Shown one piece after another: positions 14,943-24,693 of a stretch of DNA of 64,000 bases. Below the pieces are notes generated by a model that searched no databases, had not been told where the DNA came from, and saw only the letters and a list, made by a program, of their open reading frames with translations. A program made the position numbers and the translations under genes. Each line of letters opens with the position of its first letter. Within the stretch, counting starts at the first letter, position 1. This DNA is from Azoarcus sp. GTDB lineage: Bacteria; Pseudomonadota; Gammaproteobacteria; Burkholderiales; Rhodocyclaceae. The stretch is taken from NCBI GenBank assembly GCA_031274995.1, contig JAISPJ010000033.1, forward strand, positions 18,810 through 82,809, given 5' to 3'.

Positions 14943-16370
14943 ATGTCACCATCTACCGATCCTGATCCGGCATACTCCCCCGTGCGCTCTTCACTTTCTG
15001 GCAGGAAAAACGCCCGCTCGCTGCGCATGCGCATGGGCTGGGTGCGCCACATATTACCCCTATTTTCGTTACGTAGTTGGCGAAAAAATCTGCTTCTCAT
15101 GGGCGCGGCGCTGGTTGCGGCAACACTTTCCATCTTGTTTGCCATTGGCGCGGATAACGCCATTGAAATCCACCGGGGGCTGATCCGTGACCACGCCTGG
15201 GCTGCGCTTTTCATCGCACCCGCAGGTTTTGCCGCCATGGCTTGGCTGGCCTTTCGCTTTTTCCCCGGCACAGAGGGGAGCGGCATTCCGCAGGCCATCG
15301 CCGCCTCGCTCTCCGATGAGCCCGAAATACGTCGGCAGTTCCTGTCGCTGCGTCTTGCCGTTTCCAAGGTTTTTCTCACTCTCGGCGGATTGCTCGCCGG
15401 TGCCTCCATTGGCCGCGAAGGCCCTTCCGTGCAAGTGGGCGCATCCGTGATGCACACGCTTGCCGGGTTTCGCCGTTTCGGCCACATCGGATCGAGCCGT
15501 GATCTGATCGCTGCGGGTGCTGGCGCAGGCATTGCCGCCGCATTCAATACCCCGCTCGGCGGAATCATGTTCGCTATTGAAGAAATGTGCCGCTACCGCA
15601 CGTTCCGTACCAACGGCGCAACCTTGGTCTCGGTCATTCTCGCCGGTCTGGCCTCGCTGGCAATCCTTGGCAGCTACAATTACTTTGGCCGTACTACGGC
15701 AACTCTTACCTTTGGCTGGTCGGCTGGCGGATGGCCGGTATTGGCGGCAGGGGTGTTTGGCGGTTTTCTGGGCGGCGGATTTGCCCGCCTGCTGATTGCC
15801 TCCACATACGGCATTCCCGGCAACGCCGGCAAGCTTGCCCGGCAGCGCCCGGTTGCTTTCGCTGCCCTCTGCGGGCTGGGAACCGCCATTCTGGGGTTGA
15901 TGAGTGGCGGCATCGTCTATGGCACGGGCTATGCCGAAGCGCGCGCCGCGCTCGAAGGGAACGCGCAACTGCCGCTCTATTTCATGTTCGCCAAAATGGC
16001 GGTGATCTGGCTGGCCTTCGCCGCACGCATTCCAGGCGGCATATTCGCCCCCGCGCTTGCCGTCGGAGTTGGCCTGGGCACGATCATTACCGCGTTCCTG
16101 CCGGAAATTCCTGTTGGAGATCAGGCCGCCATACTCGTGCTTGGTATGGGAGGGTTCCTGGCCGCGATGACACAAGCGCCGATTACCTCCTTCGTCATCG
16201 TCATGGAAATGACCGCCAATCACGAGATGCTGCTGCCGCTCATGGCGACGGCTGTGATTGCCCACAGCATTTCAAAATCGGTTTGCCGCGTACCGCTTTA
16301 CCACGCCTTGGCCACGCCAGCTCTCTACCGCGCGGAGCGCAAGCGGCGTGCGCAGGAAAGCGTCCCCTGA
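14943..16370 (+). CDS. clcB: CLC-family chloride channel/transporter
   Basis: 475 residues, about twelve membrane helices. The anion-pathway motifs GTEGSGIPQ, GREGPSVQ (with the gating glutamate) and GGIFAPALA are intact, and FAIEEM carries a glutamate at the place of the proton-pathway residue, so it could exchange chloride for protons. No CBS domains follow, as in the short bacterial ClcB/ClcA forms. The symbol clcB is by resemblance only. Transcribed alone, convergent with rlmJ eight bases downstream. Confidence 0.85.
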   Translation: MSPSTDPDPAYSPVRSSLSGRKNARSLRMRMGWVRHILPLFSLRSWRKNLLLMGAALVAATLSILFAIGADNAIEIHRGLIRDHAWAALFIAPAGFAAMAWLAFRFFPGTEGSGIPQAIAASLSDEPEIRRQFLSLRLAVSKVFLTLGGLLAGASIGREGPSVQVGASVMHTLAGFRRFGHIGSSRDLIAAGAGAGIAAAFNTPLGGIMFAIEEMCRYRTFRTNGATLVSVILAGLASLAILGSYNYFGRTTATLTFGWSAGGWPVLAAGVFGGFLGGGFARLLIASTYGIPGNAGKLARQRPVAFAALCGLGTAILGLMSGGIVYGTGYAEARAALEGNAQLPLYFMFAKMAVIWLAFAARIPGGIFAPALAVGVGLGTIITAFLPEIPVGDQAAILVLGMGGFLAAMTQAPITSFVIVMEMTANHEMLLPLMATAVIAHSISKSVCRVPLYHALATPALYRAERKRRAQESVP

Positions 16371-16378
16371 ACAGACGT

Positions 16379-17224
16379 TTACTCGATATGGCAATCTAGC
16401 TCGAACCCCGCGCCGTCATCCGTGCCAAGCGCCCCGGCAAGCCACGGTAGCGCCGCTTGCAGGCGTTCCGGCAATACCCACGGCGGATTGATGACATACA
16501 AGCCGCTGCCGAACATGCCGACCCCTTCCTGCGGGGCGTGACTGATCCGAAAGCGCACATCCAGCCAACTCCCCGCCCCGAGTTCCGCCAGTTGCTTCGG
16601 CAACCGCCGGGACTCGGCACGCGCCAGCAACGGATACCAGAGCACGAAACACCCGGTCGCAAACCGCCGCAACGCCTTGGTGAGCGTTGTTATCACGCGC
16701 GAATAATCGGTTTTCACCTCGTAGGACGGATCGATCAGCACCACGGCCCGGCGTGATGGCGGCGGCAACAGCGCGTCGAGTCCGGCCAGCCCGTCACTGC
16801 CACGCACATGGACGCGGCGCGGCTCGGTACTGAAAGTTTGATGCAACGTCCGCAAGTCTTCGGGATGCAGCTCGAACAATTGCAGGTTGTCCCGTTCTCG
16901 CGCGAAAGTCATCGCCACGGCAGGTGAACCGGGATAAAGCAGCAGCCGGCCGCCGGGATTGAACTGGCGCACGACCTCCACATAAGCCGCCAGCGGTTCC
17001 GGCAGATCGCTGCGTCCCCACAACAGCCCGAACCCTCCGGAAAATTCCCCGGTCTTACCCGCAACCTCGCTGTTCAGCACATAACAGCCCGCGCCCGCAT
17101 GTGTATCGATATACGTCCAGGGCTTATCCTTCTTTTGGTAATAAGCGAGCAGTTCGGTCAGTACGAAATGTTTGATGACATCGGCGTGATTTCCGGCATG
17201 GAATGCGTGGCGGTAACTTAACAT
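16379..17224 (-). CDS. rlmJ: 23S rRNA (adenine-2030-N6)-methyltransferase
   Basis: 281 residues, the normal RlmJ length. Recognised from the start MLSYRHAFHAGNHADVIKH, the SAM-binding region IDTHAGAG and the catalytic motif DPSYE (the D-P-P-Y type). It methylates A2030 of 23S rRNA in the cytoplasm. Monocistronic, convergent with the CLC gene. Confidence 0.93.
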   Translation of the reverse strand: MLSYRHAFHAGNHADVIKHFVLTELLAYYQKKDKPWTYIDTHAGAGCYVLNSEVAGKTGEFSGGFGLLWGRSDLPEPLAAYVEVVRQFNPGGRLLLYPGSPAVAMTFARERDNLQLFELHPEDLRTLHQTFSTEPRRVHVRGSDGLAGLDALLPPPSRRAVVLIDPSYEVKTDYSRVITTLTKALRRFATGCFVLWYPLLARAESRRLPKQLAELGAGSWLDVRFRISHAPQEGVGMFGSGLYVINPPWVLPERLQAALPWLAGALGTDDGAGFELDCHIE

Positions 17225-17563
17225 TTGGACATGTGTCGGGCGCGAATGGGTTGTTGAACGGATTCATGGCATTGGCCGGGGGAAAACTGAAAATATATGC
17301 CTGTGTGATTCCAGGTCAAAGTTTCCGGAAAAAGAGAAGAGAGATTTTCTGGTTTTGCAGGTGATAAGGCAACGATCCAATTGCAAGCATGGTGGATGGT
17401 ATTTTTTGTTTTTGTAAAGATTTGATCGCTACTGTGAAGCATTGCTACTGTTACTGTCACAACATTACTTGGTAAACTCCGCCCCTGCGCTGCCTTGGTA
17501 CTTACCAGAAACTGCCCGTATGGAGCGCGAGTCCGTACGGAGCGTAAAATCCTGTCTCCCGCC
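17225..17563 (+). other. Intergenic leader upstream of argH
   Basis: 339 bases between divergent rlmJ and argH. AT-rich around 17400-17470, with runs such as TTTTTTGTTTTTGTAAAG and repeated CTACTGT units, and a small GGTAC-TTACC hairpin near 17505. A promoter for argH is expected here, but I cannot pick a convincing -35/-10 pair. No gene is visible. Confidence 0.4.
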
Positions 17564-19003
17564 ATGACCACTCAAAACACCCCGTCTCCCGAATCCACGA
17601 AAACCTGGTCTGGACGTTTCAACGAACCCGTGTCGGAACTGGTCAAGCGCTATACCGCCTCGGTCTTCTTCGACCACCGCATGGCGGCGCAGGACATCCG
17701 GGGTTCGCTGGCCCACGCGCGGATGCTCGCCCGGCAGGGAATCCTTTCCGGGGACGACCTCGCCGCCATCGAACGCGGCATGTCGCAGATCGCGGACGAA
17801 ATCGCGCGTGGAGATTTCCAGTGGAATCTCGATGACGAGGACGTGCACCTCAACATTGAAAAGCGCCTGATCGCGCTCATAGGCGACGCGGGCAAGCGCC
17901 TGCACACGGGCCGCAGCCGCAATGACCAGGTAGCGACCGACATCCGTCTATGGCTGCGGGAAACCATCGACGACATCCTCGAACTCATCATCGTCTTTCA
18001 ATGCCGCCTGCTCGACGTGGCGGAGGCACACGCCGCCACGCCGATGCCCGGTTTTACACATCTTCAGGTCGCGCAACCGGTAACGTTCGGCCACCACCTG
18101 CTCGCCTATTACGAGATGGCCCGCCGGGATTTTGAGCGTTTCACGGACTGCCGCCGTCGCGTAAACCACCTTCCGCTGGGCGCGGCGGCGCTGGCCGGGG
18201 CCAGTTACCCGATCGACCGCGAATCGGTTGCCGCCGAACTGGGTTTCGATGAAGTCTGCCGCAACTCGATGGATGCCGTGAGCGACCGCGACTTTGCCAT
18301 CGAATTCTGCGCGGCTGCCGCACTGCTGATGACGCACCTGTCCCGGCTGTCGGAAGAAATCATTTTTTGGATGAGCCCGCGCGTCAGCTTCATCGACCTC
18401 GCCGACCGCTTCTGTACCGGTTCTTCGATCATGCCGCAAAAGAAAAACCCGGACGTGCCCGAACTCGTGCGCGGCAAGACCGGGCGCGTCAATGGGCATC
18501 TCATGGCGCTGCTCACCCTCATGAAAGGCCAGCCGCTGGCCTACAACAAAGACAACCAGGAAGACAAGGAACCGCTGTTCGACACGGCGGATACCGTGAT
18601 CGACACCCTGCGCATCTACGCCGACATGATCGGCGGCATCCGGGTCAAACCCGATGGCATGCGCGTGGCGCTTGCGCAGGGGCATGCCACTGCCACCGAC
18701 CTTGCCGATTATCTGGTGAAAAAGGGGTTGCCCTTCCGCGACGCGCACGAAGCCGTGGCGCGGGCGGTACGCGCCGCCGAAGAACGCGGTCTCGACCTTT
18801 CCCGTCTGAACCTCGGCGAGTTGAGGACGGCGCTCACCCATGTGCCCGGTGCAGCCGAACGGCTGGATGAGGGCGCCCTTACGGCCATTTCCATCGAAGG
18901 CTCGCTTTGTGCGCGTGCCCACATCGGCGGCACGGCTCCCGACGCGGTGCGCGCGGCCATCACCCGCGCCCGCGACGAACTGGGTGTACAAAAAGGCGCG
19001 TGA
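17564..19003 (+). CDS. argH: Argininosuccinate lyase
   Basis: 479 residues, full length. Catalyses the last step of arginine synthesis, splitting argininosuccinate into arginine and fumarate. The fumarase/aspartase superfamily signature [12 protein letters not shown] and GRSRNDQV and TWSGRFNEP segments identify ArgH. The start ATG 17564 (MTTQN) gives the standard N-terminus; the ORF-track start at 17495 adds an unrelated leader. Its stop codon overlaps the start of a protein kinase gene (TGATG). Confidence 0.95.
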   Translation: MTTQNTPSPESTKTWSGRFNEPVSELVKRYTASVFFDHRMAAQDIRGSLAHARMLARQGILSGDDLAAIERGMSQIADEIARGDFQWNLDDEDVHLNIEKRLIALIGDAGKRLHTGRSRNDQVATDIRLWLRETIDDILELIIVFQCRLLDVAEAHAATPMPGFTHLQVAQPVTFGHHLLAYYEMARRDFERFTDCRRRVNHLPLGAAALAGASYPIDRESVAAELGFDEVCRNSMDAVSDRDFAIEFCAAAALLMTHLSRLSEEIIFWMSPRVSFIDLADRFCTGSSIMPQKKNPDVPELVRGKTGRVNGHLMALLTLMKGQPLAYNKDNQEDKEPLFDTADTVIDTLRIYADMIGGIRVKPDGMRVALAQGHATATDLADYLVKKGLPFRDAHEAVARAVRAAEERGLDLSRLNLGELRTALTHVPGAAERLDEGALTAISIEGSLCARAHIGGTAPDAVRAAITRARDELGVQKGA

Positions 19004-20304
19004 TGGACATCGAGCAGATCGGCAAATACGAAATCCGCCGCCTGCTTGGCACAGGGGCGACAAGCAGCGTTTATCTGGCCTGGGACCCATTCAATCAGCG
19101 CGAAGTCGCGGTCAAACGGATCAACCCCGTTTTTTTCAAGCCTCCTCACCGTGGACGCCTGTTCCGGCAACTCCTGGTCAACGAAGCATCGCTCGCGGGC
19201 AAACTCAAGCACCCGCACATCATCCAGATCTATGATGCGGTCGTCGATGCCAATGATGCCTACGTGGCGATGGAATACGTCCCCGGCGGGACCTTGGAAC
19301 CGCTGGCGCATCCCGGCAGGCTGGCTCCGTTCGAACGTGTCATTGAAATCATCTTCAAATGCACGCGGGCGTTCGATTACGCTTTTCACAGCGGCATCAT
19401 CCACCGCGACATCAAGCCCGCCAATATCCTGCTCTCCACGGCGGAGGGCAGCGACATTCGCATCTCGGACTTCGGCGCGGCCTTCCAGGCGACTGGCGAT
19501 GTCACGCAAATCGCCAACCTCGGTTCGCCTGCGTACATGTCGCCGCAACAAGTACGTGAAATACAGATCGATCACCGCGCGGACATTTACTCGCTCGGTG
19601 TGGTGATGTACCAGTTGCTTACGGGGCATCTGCCGTTCGAGAGCGACAACAACTACAACCTCATTTACCGCATCATCAACGAAATACCGCCTGCCATTGC
19701 CGAATACCGGCCAAAAATCCCCGAAGCGCTCGAAGCCATCGTGCGCCGCGCGATGGAGAAGGATGTCGAGCGACGCTACCAGAGTTGGACTGAGTTCTCG
19801 CACGATCTCACCCTCGCTTTCCGAAACTGTGTTCAGAAACCAGGCCAGGCGGAATTGCCCGAAACCGAAAAATTCCGTTTCCTGCGGACGCTTCCCTTCT
19901 TCAGTACATTTTCAGATGCCGAACTGTGGGAAACCATCGGCTTTTCGCAATGGGATCAATTCAATCCCGGCACGGTCATCCTCAAAGAAGGCGAAGCGGG
20001 CGATCATTTCTGCTTTCTGGTCGAAGGCGAAGCCAAGGTCAACAGAAACCGCGCCCTGCTCGGCGTATTGACTCCCGGAGACTGTTTCGGCGAAATCGCC
20101 CTGTTCTCCAGCGGCAAGGGCGTGCGCTCCGCCTCGGTCGAAGCGACTTCCACAGTGCGGATCATGACGATCCGCGGGCAAGCCCTCGAACACGCGTCCG
20201 ACGCTTGCCGCATGCACTTCTACGGGGCTTTCCTCACTGTGCTGGCTACCCGGCTGTCACTGGCCAGCTCGCGCATCGCCAATTTCGAGATTCAACGCCC
20301 GTAG
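19003..20304 (+). CDS. Hanks-type Ser/Thr protein kinase with cyclic-nucleotide-binding domain
   Basis: 433 residues. Kinase domain 9-270: glycine loop GTGATSSVY, Lys38, Glu61 of helix C, HRDIKPAN (134-141) and DFG (156-158), all intact. A cNMP-binding domain at about 295-425 has the phosphate cassette GEIALFSSGKGVRSASV. No transmembrane segment, so it is cytoplasmic. The architecture suggests a kinase switched by a cyclic nucleotide. The first base of its ATG is the last base of the argH stop, so translation is coupled to argH. Substrates are unknown. Confidence 0.9.
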   Translation: MDIEQIGKYEIRRLLGTGATSSVYLAWDPFNQREVAVKRINPVFFKPPHRGRLFRQLLVNEASLAGKLKHPHIIQIYDAVVDANDAYVAMEYVPGGTLEPLAHPGRLAPFERVIEIIFKCTRAFDYAFHSGIIHRDIKPANILLSTAEGSDIRISDFGAAFQATGDVTQIANLGSPAYMSPQQVREIQIDHRADIYSLGVVMYQLLTGHLPFESDNNYNLIYRIINEIPPAIAEYRPKIPEALEAIVRRAMEKDVERRYQSWTEFSHDLTLAFRNCVQKPGQAELPETEKFRFLRTLPFFSTFSDAELWETIGFSQWDQFNPGTVILKEGEAGDHFCFLVEGEAKVNRNRALLGVLTPGDCFGEIALFSSGKGVRSASVEATSTVRIMTIRGQALEHASDACRMHFYGAFLTVLATRLSLASSRIANFEIQRP

Positions 20305-20331
20305 GGCGAGTAATCTTGCGTCTACCGGCGC

Positions 20332-20793
20332 TTACGCCCACCGGCGCACGCGCTTGGTATAGCCGTCATATTCCGCCCCGAAATGCGCACGAAGCGCTTT
20401 CTCTTCGGGAATTATTTGAAAGCGCGTCAAATACGCGACAAAGAGCGGCAGGAAGAGCCAGGCAGAAAGTTTGGCCAACAACAAAGCCCCCGCCGACAAC
20501 ATCAAGAACCCGCCCAAATACATGGGGTTGCGCGTATAGCCATAAATACCCGTGACCACCAGGGATGAAGCCGTCGAGGGCATGGTTGGACTTAAAGAAG
20601 TTCGAGCCTTGAGAAACAGCCTTGCCCCTGTTGCGAGCAAGGAAAAGCCCAAAAGGAACAGGATCCCGAAACCTGTCCAACGCGCAATGCCGGATATGGG
20701 CAGCATGAGTACGGCCGGAGAAAACCACATACCCAAAAAACAGGCAAACCCAACCACCAAGGGTGGAATCTTCAGTTCAAGAAAAGACATCAT
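20332..20793 (-). CDS. Isoprenylcysteine carboxyl methyltransferase-like membrane methyltransferase
   Basis: 153 residues with four or so helices and the C-terminal ICMT/PEMT signature YTRNPMYLGG, then EEKALRAHFGAEYDGYTKRVRRW. The family methylates lipids or small membrane molecules with SAM; the bacterial substrates are mostly unknown. The start at 20793 (MMSFLELKIPP) is preferred over the ORF-track start, whose first 47 residues are not membrane-like. Convergent with the kinase gene. Confidence 0.8.
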   Translation of the reverse strand: MMSFLELKIPPLVVGFACFLGMWFSPAVLMLPISGIARWTGFGILFLLGFSLLATGARLFLKARTSLSPTMPSTASSLVVTGIYGYTRNPMYLGGFLMLSAGALLLAKLSAWLFLPLFVAYLTRFQIIPEEKALRAHFGAEYDGYTKRVRRWA

Positions 20794-20891
20794 GCGTTTC
20801 ACAAGGCTCTCCGTCAGCGTGAGATCAGGGCGTTTTTGGTTCAAATCCGAACTGTATGGTCGAAAAAATTTTGCTCCTGCAACACATTTGC

Positions 20892-22424
20892 TCATCGTCC
20901 CGCAACCGGAATCTTCCCGATCTTTGCCTGCCATTCTTTTGGCCCGGTCTGGTGCACGCTGACACCGGCGGAGTCGACCGCCACCGTTACGGGCATGTCT
21001 TCGACGGTGAATTCGTAGATGGCTTCCATGCCGAGATCGGCAAAGGCGACGACCTTTGCGGCTTTGATGGCCTTGGAGACGAGATAGGCCGCGCCGCCCA
21101 CGGCCATGAGGTAGGCGGACCGGTTGTCGCGGATGGCTTCGATGGCGGCAGGGCCGCGTTCGGATTTGCCGATCATGGTGATGAGGCCGGTCTTCTCCAG
21201 CATCATGCGGGTAAATTTGTCCATCCGCGTGGCGGTGGTCGGGCCTGCAGGGCCGACGACTTCATCGCGCACGGGGTCGACCGGGCCGACGTAATAGATG
21301 GCGCGGTTGGTGAAGTCGACGGGCAGTGTTTCGCCCCTGGCGAGCATGTCCTGGATGCGTTTGTGCGCGGCGTCGCGCCCGGTGAGCATCCTGCCGTTCA
21401 GCAGCAGCGATTGGCCGGGTTTCCATGCGGCGACTTCTTCTTTCGTCAGGGTGTCGAGATTGACGCGGGTGGCAGATTGGGTGTCGGGTTTCCAGGTGAT
21501 TTGCGGCCAGTCTTCGAGTTTCGGCGGGGTGAGGACGGCCGGCCCGGTTCCGTCGAGGTGGAAGTGGACGTGCCGGGTGGCGGCGCAGTTGGGAATCATC
21601 GCCACGGGCTTGGAGGCGGCGTGCGTGGGGTAGTCGAGCACTTTCACGTCGACCACGGCGGTCAGGCCGCCCAAGCCCTGCGCACCGATGCCAAGGGCAT
21701 TTACTTTTTCCATCAGTTCGAGCCGGAGTTCTTCGGCACGGGAAAGCGTTGCGCCGCTGGCTGCTTTTTCGCGCAAAAGGTGGATATCGACCGGAGCCAT
21801 CAGGGATTCCTTGGCAAGAAGCACGGCTTTTTCCGGTGTGCCGCCGATGCCTACCCCAAGGATGCCCGGCGGGCACCAGCCCGCGCCCATCGCGGGGACG
21901 GTCTTGAGTACCCAGTCGACGATGTCGTCGGACGGGTTGAGCATGGCGACCTTGGTCTTGTTCTCGGAGCCGCCCCCCTTGGCCGCGCAGATCACTTCCA
22001 GATGGTTGCCGGGAACGATTTCGTAATGGACGATTGCCGGGGTGTTGTCGCGGCTGTTCTGGCGTTTGCCCGCCGGGTCGAGCAGTACGGAGGCGCGCAG
22101 TTTGTTGTCCGGGTCGTTGTAGGCGCGGCGCACGCCTTCGTCGACCATCTCCTGCACGCTGCGTTGTGTTTGCCATTGAACGTTCATGCCCACCTTAAGG
22201 AAGACGACGGCAATTCCGGTGTCCTGGCAAATCGGACGGCGGCCCTCCGCGCTCATGCGGGAGTTGGTGAGTATCTGGGCAATGGCGTCTTTCGCCGCAG
22301 GGTTTTCTTCACGCGCCCAGGCTTCGCCGAGCGCCTGGACGAAGTCGAGTGGGTGATAGCAACTGATGAACTGGAAGGCGTCGGCGATGGACTGAATGAA
22401 GTCTTCTTCGCGGATGGTGGTCAT
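20892..22424 (-). CDS. fumA: Class I (4Fe-4S) fumarate hydratase
   Basis: 510 residues, the size of single-chain class I fumarases. Interconverts fumarate and malate in the TCA cycle. The N-terminal alpha part contains CQDTGIAVVFL with a cluster cysteine, further cluster cysteines occur in MGAGWCPPG and IPNCAATRH, and the beta part ends with VEDMPVTVAVDSAGVSVH. A strong AGGAGGAG site precedes the ATG. An oxygen-sensitive enzyme of this type fits an organism that also keeps FNR-like or anaerobic lifestyles, but that is inference. Confidence 0.93.
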   Translation of the reverse strand: MTTIREEDFIQSIADAFQFISCYHPLDFVQALGEAWAREENPAAKDAIAQILTNSRMSAEGRRPICQDTGIAVVFLKVGMNVQWQTQRSVQEMVDEGVRRAYNDPDNKLRASVLLDPAGKRQNSRDNTPAIVHYEIVPGNHLEVICAAKGGGSENKTKVAMLNPSDDIVDWVLKTVPAMGAGWCPPGILGVGIGGTPEKAVLLAKESLMAPVDIHLLREKAASGATLSRAEELRLELMEKVNALGIGAQGLGGLTAVVDVKVLDYPTHAASKPVAMIPNCAATRHVHFHLDGTGPAVLTPPKLEDWPQITWKPDTQSATRVNLDTLTKEEVAAWKPGQSLLLNGRMLTGRDAAHKRIQDMLARGETLPVDFTNRAIYYVGPVDPVRDEVVGPAGPTTATRMDKFTRMMLEKTGLITMIGKSERGPAAIEAIRDNRSAYLMAVGGAAYLVSKAIKAAKVVAFADLGMEAIYEFTVEDMPVTVAVDSAGVSVHQTGPKEWQAKIGKIPVAGR

Positions 22425-22511
22425 GGGGGTCTCCTCCTGTGTGGCGGTCGAGTTTCAATCTCAAACAAAAAATTCTACAACGATTACCCCGCGCGGTTTC
22501 GGGTGGGTGTT

Positions 22512-22539
22512 TTGGGCTGTGGCGGGGCTTTGCTATCAT
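22512..22539 (+). promoter_or_regulatory. Putative promoter of the PHP-phosphatase gene
   Basis: TTGGGC (22512-22517), 16 bases, TATCAT (22534-22539). Only seven bases separate the -10 from the ATG, which predicts a leaderless or nearly leaderless transcript; no ribosome site is present between them. Confidence 0.45.
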
Positions 22540-22546
22540 TCGTCCG

Positions 22547-23383
22547 ATGAATGCAGACCTCCATTGCCATTCCGTTGTTTCGGACGGTTGCCTTGAACCG
22601 GCAACCCTTGTGCGCAGGGCGCATATTAATGGCATTTCATTGTTTTCCCTCACCGATCACGATGAACTGGGCGGCACTGCGGAAGCAGCGCGCGAGGCGG
22701 CAGCGTTGGGCGTGCGCTTTGTGCCGGGGGTCGAAATCTCGGTGACGTATCGGGATGTGGCGGTGCATGTGGTGGGGCTGGGAGTCGATCCTGAAAACCC
22801 GGCGCTCCAGGCGGGTCTTGAGCGTGTGCGCGCGGGACGTGAGGAACGGGCGCGGCGCATGGCGGACGCGCTGGCGCGGGTGGGGCTGGGCGGGGCGCTC
22901 GCCGGGGCGAGGCGTTTTGCGCGCAATCCGTCGATGATCGGGCGGGCGCACTTTGCCCGGCATCTGGTGGCGAGCGGGGTCATGCCGGATGTGCGGACGG
23001 TGTTCAATCATTATCTTTCGCACGGCAAACCCGGTTTTGTTCCGCTCCGTTGGGCCGATCTGGAAGAGGCGGTGGACTGGATACGGGGCGCGGGCGGCAT
23101 CGCGGTGATGGCGCACCCGGCGCGGTATTGCCAACGGCTTTCAACGGCGGCGTTCGATCTGTTGTTTGATGTTTTCATGGCTGCCGGCGGCGAAGCCGTA
23201 GAGGTAGTGGCCGGGGCGCACAGCCCGGAAGAGGCTGGGCGTTTTGCCACCGTTGCCCGGCGGCGGGGTTTGCTGGCGTCGGTCGGTTCGGATTTTCATG
23301 AAGAAGGCGAAAGCCCGGTCGATGTCGGGCGCTGCAATCCGTTGCCACCGGATCTGGAGCCGGTCTGGTCCCGTCTGGTCTGA
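22547..23383 (+). CDS. PHP-domain phosphoesterase (RNase AM / YciV family)
   Basis: 278 residues. The PHP metal-site motifs are DLHCHSVVSDG, LTDHDELGG, VPGVEIS, AVMAHPARY and GSDFHEE. This is the YciV/TrpH group: E. coli RNase AM and 3',5'-nucleotide bisphosphate phosphatases that remove 5' nucleotides from RNA or recycle pAp. The start at 22547 gives the motif right at the N-terminus; the ORF-track start is inside the promoter. Followed after seven bases by a YciO-like gene, the same order as yciV-yciO in E. coli. Confidence 0.88.
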   Translation: MNADLHCHSVVSDGCLEPATLVRRAHINGISLFSLTDHDELGGTAEAAREAAALGVRFVPGVEISVTYRDVAVHVVGLGVDPENPALQAGLERVRAGREERARRMADALARVGLGGALAGARRFARNPSMIGRAHFARHLVASGVMPDVRTVFNHYLSHGKPGFVPLRWADLEEAVDWIRGAGGIAVMAHPARYCQRLSTAAFDLLFDVFMAAGGEAVEVVAGAHSPEEAGRFATVARRRGLLASVGSDFHEEGESPVDVGRCNPLPPDLEPVWSRLV

Positions 23384-23390
23384 GAGAAAC

Positions 23391-24026
23391 ATGGCCCAGT
23401 TTTTTTCTCTCGTTCCCGAATCGCCTCAGCCACGATTGATACGGCAGGCGGCGAACATCGTCCGCGGGGGCGGGTTGATTGCGTTCCCGACGGATTCCGC
23501 GTATGCGCTGGGCGGCCATTTGGGAGATGCGGCGCTGCTTGATCGCATCCGCCGTTTGCGCGAGGTGGACCTGCGGCACCAGTTTACGCTGTTGTGCCGT
23601 GACCTGTCGGAAATTGCGAACTTTGCCCGGGTTGACAATGTGCAGTATCGGATACTGAAGGCAAACACGCCCGGCCCGTTCTCGTTCATTCTTGAAGCCA
23701 CGCGCGAATTGCCACGCCGGGTACTGCATCCGAAGCGCAAGACGATCGGCATCCGCGTGCCGGAGCATCCGGTGGTGGGGGCGTTGCTGGAGGAGCTTGG
23801 CGAGCCGTTGCTGTCTTCAACCTTGCTGTTGCCGGGAGAGGAAACGCCCCTCACGGATGCTTGGGAAATCCGCGAACGGCTGGAGAAAGAGCTCGATCTG
23901 GTGATCGAGGCCGGTGGCTGCCGTCCCGAGGCGACGACGGTGATTGACCTTTCGAACGGCACGCCGGTATTGCTGCGGAAGGGGTGCGGTAGCCTGGAAC
24001 CCTTCGGGTTGGCCGCGAGCTGTTAA
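23391..24026 (+). CDS. YciO/YrdC/Sua5-family threonylcarbamoyl-AMP synthase-like protein
   Basis: 211 residues. The YrdC fold is recognised from RGGGLIAFPTDSAYALG, KRKTIGIRVPEHPV and LLSSTLLLPGEE. It is of the YciO subgroup by length and by its position next to the PHP gene. YrdC proteins make threonylcarbamoyl-AMP for tRNA t6A; YciO's own role is less certain. Expected to be cotranscribed with the PHP gene and with the peptidase downstream. Confidence 0.85.
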   Translation: MAQFFSLVPESPQPRLIRQAANIVRGGGLIAFPTDSAYALGGHLGDAALLDRIRRLREVDLRHQFTLLCRDLSEIANFARVDNVQYRILKANTPGPFSFILEATRELPRRVLHPKRKTIGIRVPEHPVVGALLEELGEPLLSSTLLLPGEETPLTDAWEIRERLEKELDLVIEAGGCRPEATTVIDLSNGTPVLLRKGCGSLEPFGLAASC

Positions 24027-24041
24027 GAAAACGGGGACGGA

Positions 24042-24686
24042 ATGGCTGAAATCATCAGGGATGTCATGATCTGGGCCGTGCCGGTGATTCTGGCGATCAC
24101 CGTGCATGAAGCGGCGCACGGGTACGTGGCGCGCTATTTTGGCGATCCGACCGCCGAGCAGGCCGGACGCATTTCGCTTGACCCGTTTCGCCATATCGAC
24201 CCGGTGGGCACGGTGATCGTGCCTCTGTGCATTTTTGTGTTTTCCTACATGGCAGGCACCCCGTGGACGTTCGGTTGGGCGAAACCGGTTCCGGTCGATT
24301 TCAGACGCTTGCGCAAACCCAAAGCGGACATGCTTTGGGTGGCGGCAGCGGGTCCCTTTGCAAATTTTGTCATGGCGATAATATGGGCGATGATCTTCGC
24401 GTTCATTGCGGGCAAAACGCCGCAATTCTTTATCTCGATGGCCGTTGCCGGGATGAAAATCAATGGCGCGTTGCTCTTCCTGAACCTGCTGCCAATTCCG
24501 CCGCTCGACGGCGGGCGTATCATGGTCAGCCTGCTGCCGAATCGTCTGGCCTGGAAATACGCGCGCATCGAGCCTTACGGTTTTCTTATTTTGATTGCCC
24601 TGATCGCAACCAAAAAACTGGGTGTCATCCTTTGGCCGTTACTGGACGGTTTTTTGCTCGGGTTGCTGAAGTTGTTCGGGCACTGA
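24042..24686 (+). CDS. Site-2-protease-type membrane metalloprotease (M50)
   Basis: 214 residues with about five helices. The zinc site HEAAHGY lies in the first helix and the third ligand is in NLLPIPPLDGGR, the S2P hallmark. Fits the short M50 family without PDZ domain found next to scpA in many proteobacteria. The substrate is unknown. Lies in a same-strand run from the PHP gene to rluB. Confidence 0.88.
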   Translation: MAEIIRDVMIWAVPVILAITVHEAAHGYVARYFGDPTAEQAGRISLDPFRHIDPVGTVIVPLCIFVFSYMAGTPWTFGWAKPVPVDFRRLRKPKADMLWVAAAGPFANFVMAIIWAMIFAFIAGKTPQFFISMAVAGMKINGALLFLNLLPIPPLDGGRIMVSLLPNRLAWKYARIEPYGFLILIALIATKKLGVILWPLLDGFLLGLLKLFGH

Positions 24687-24693
24687 GACGATC

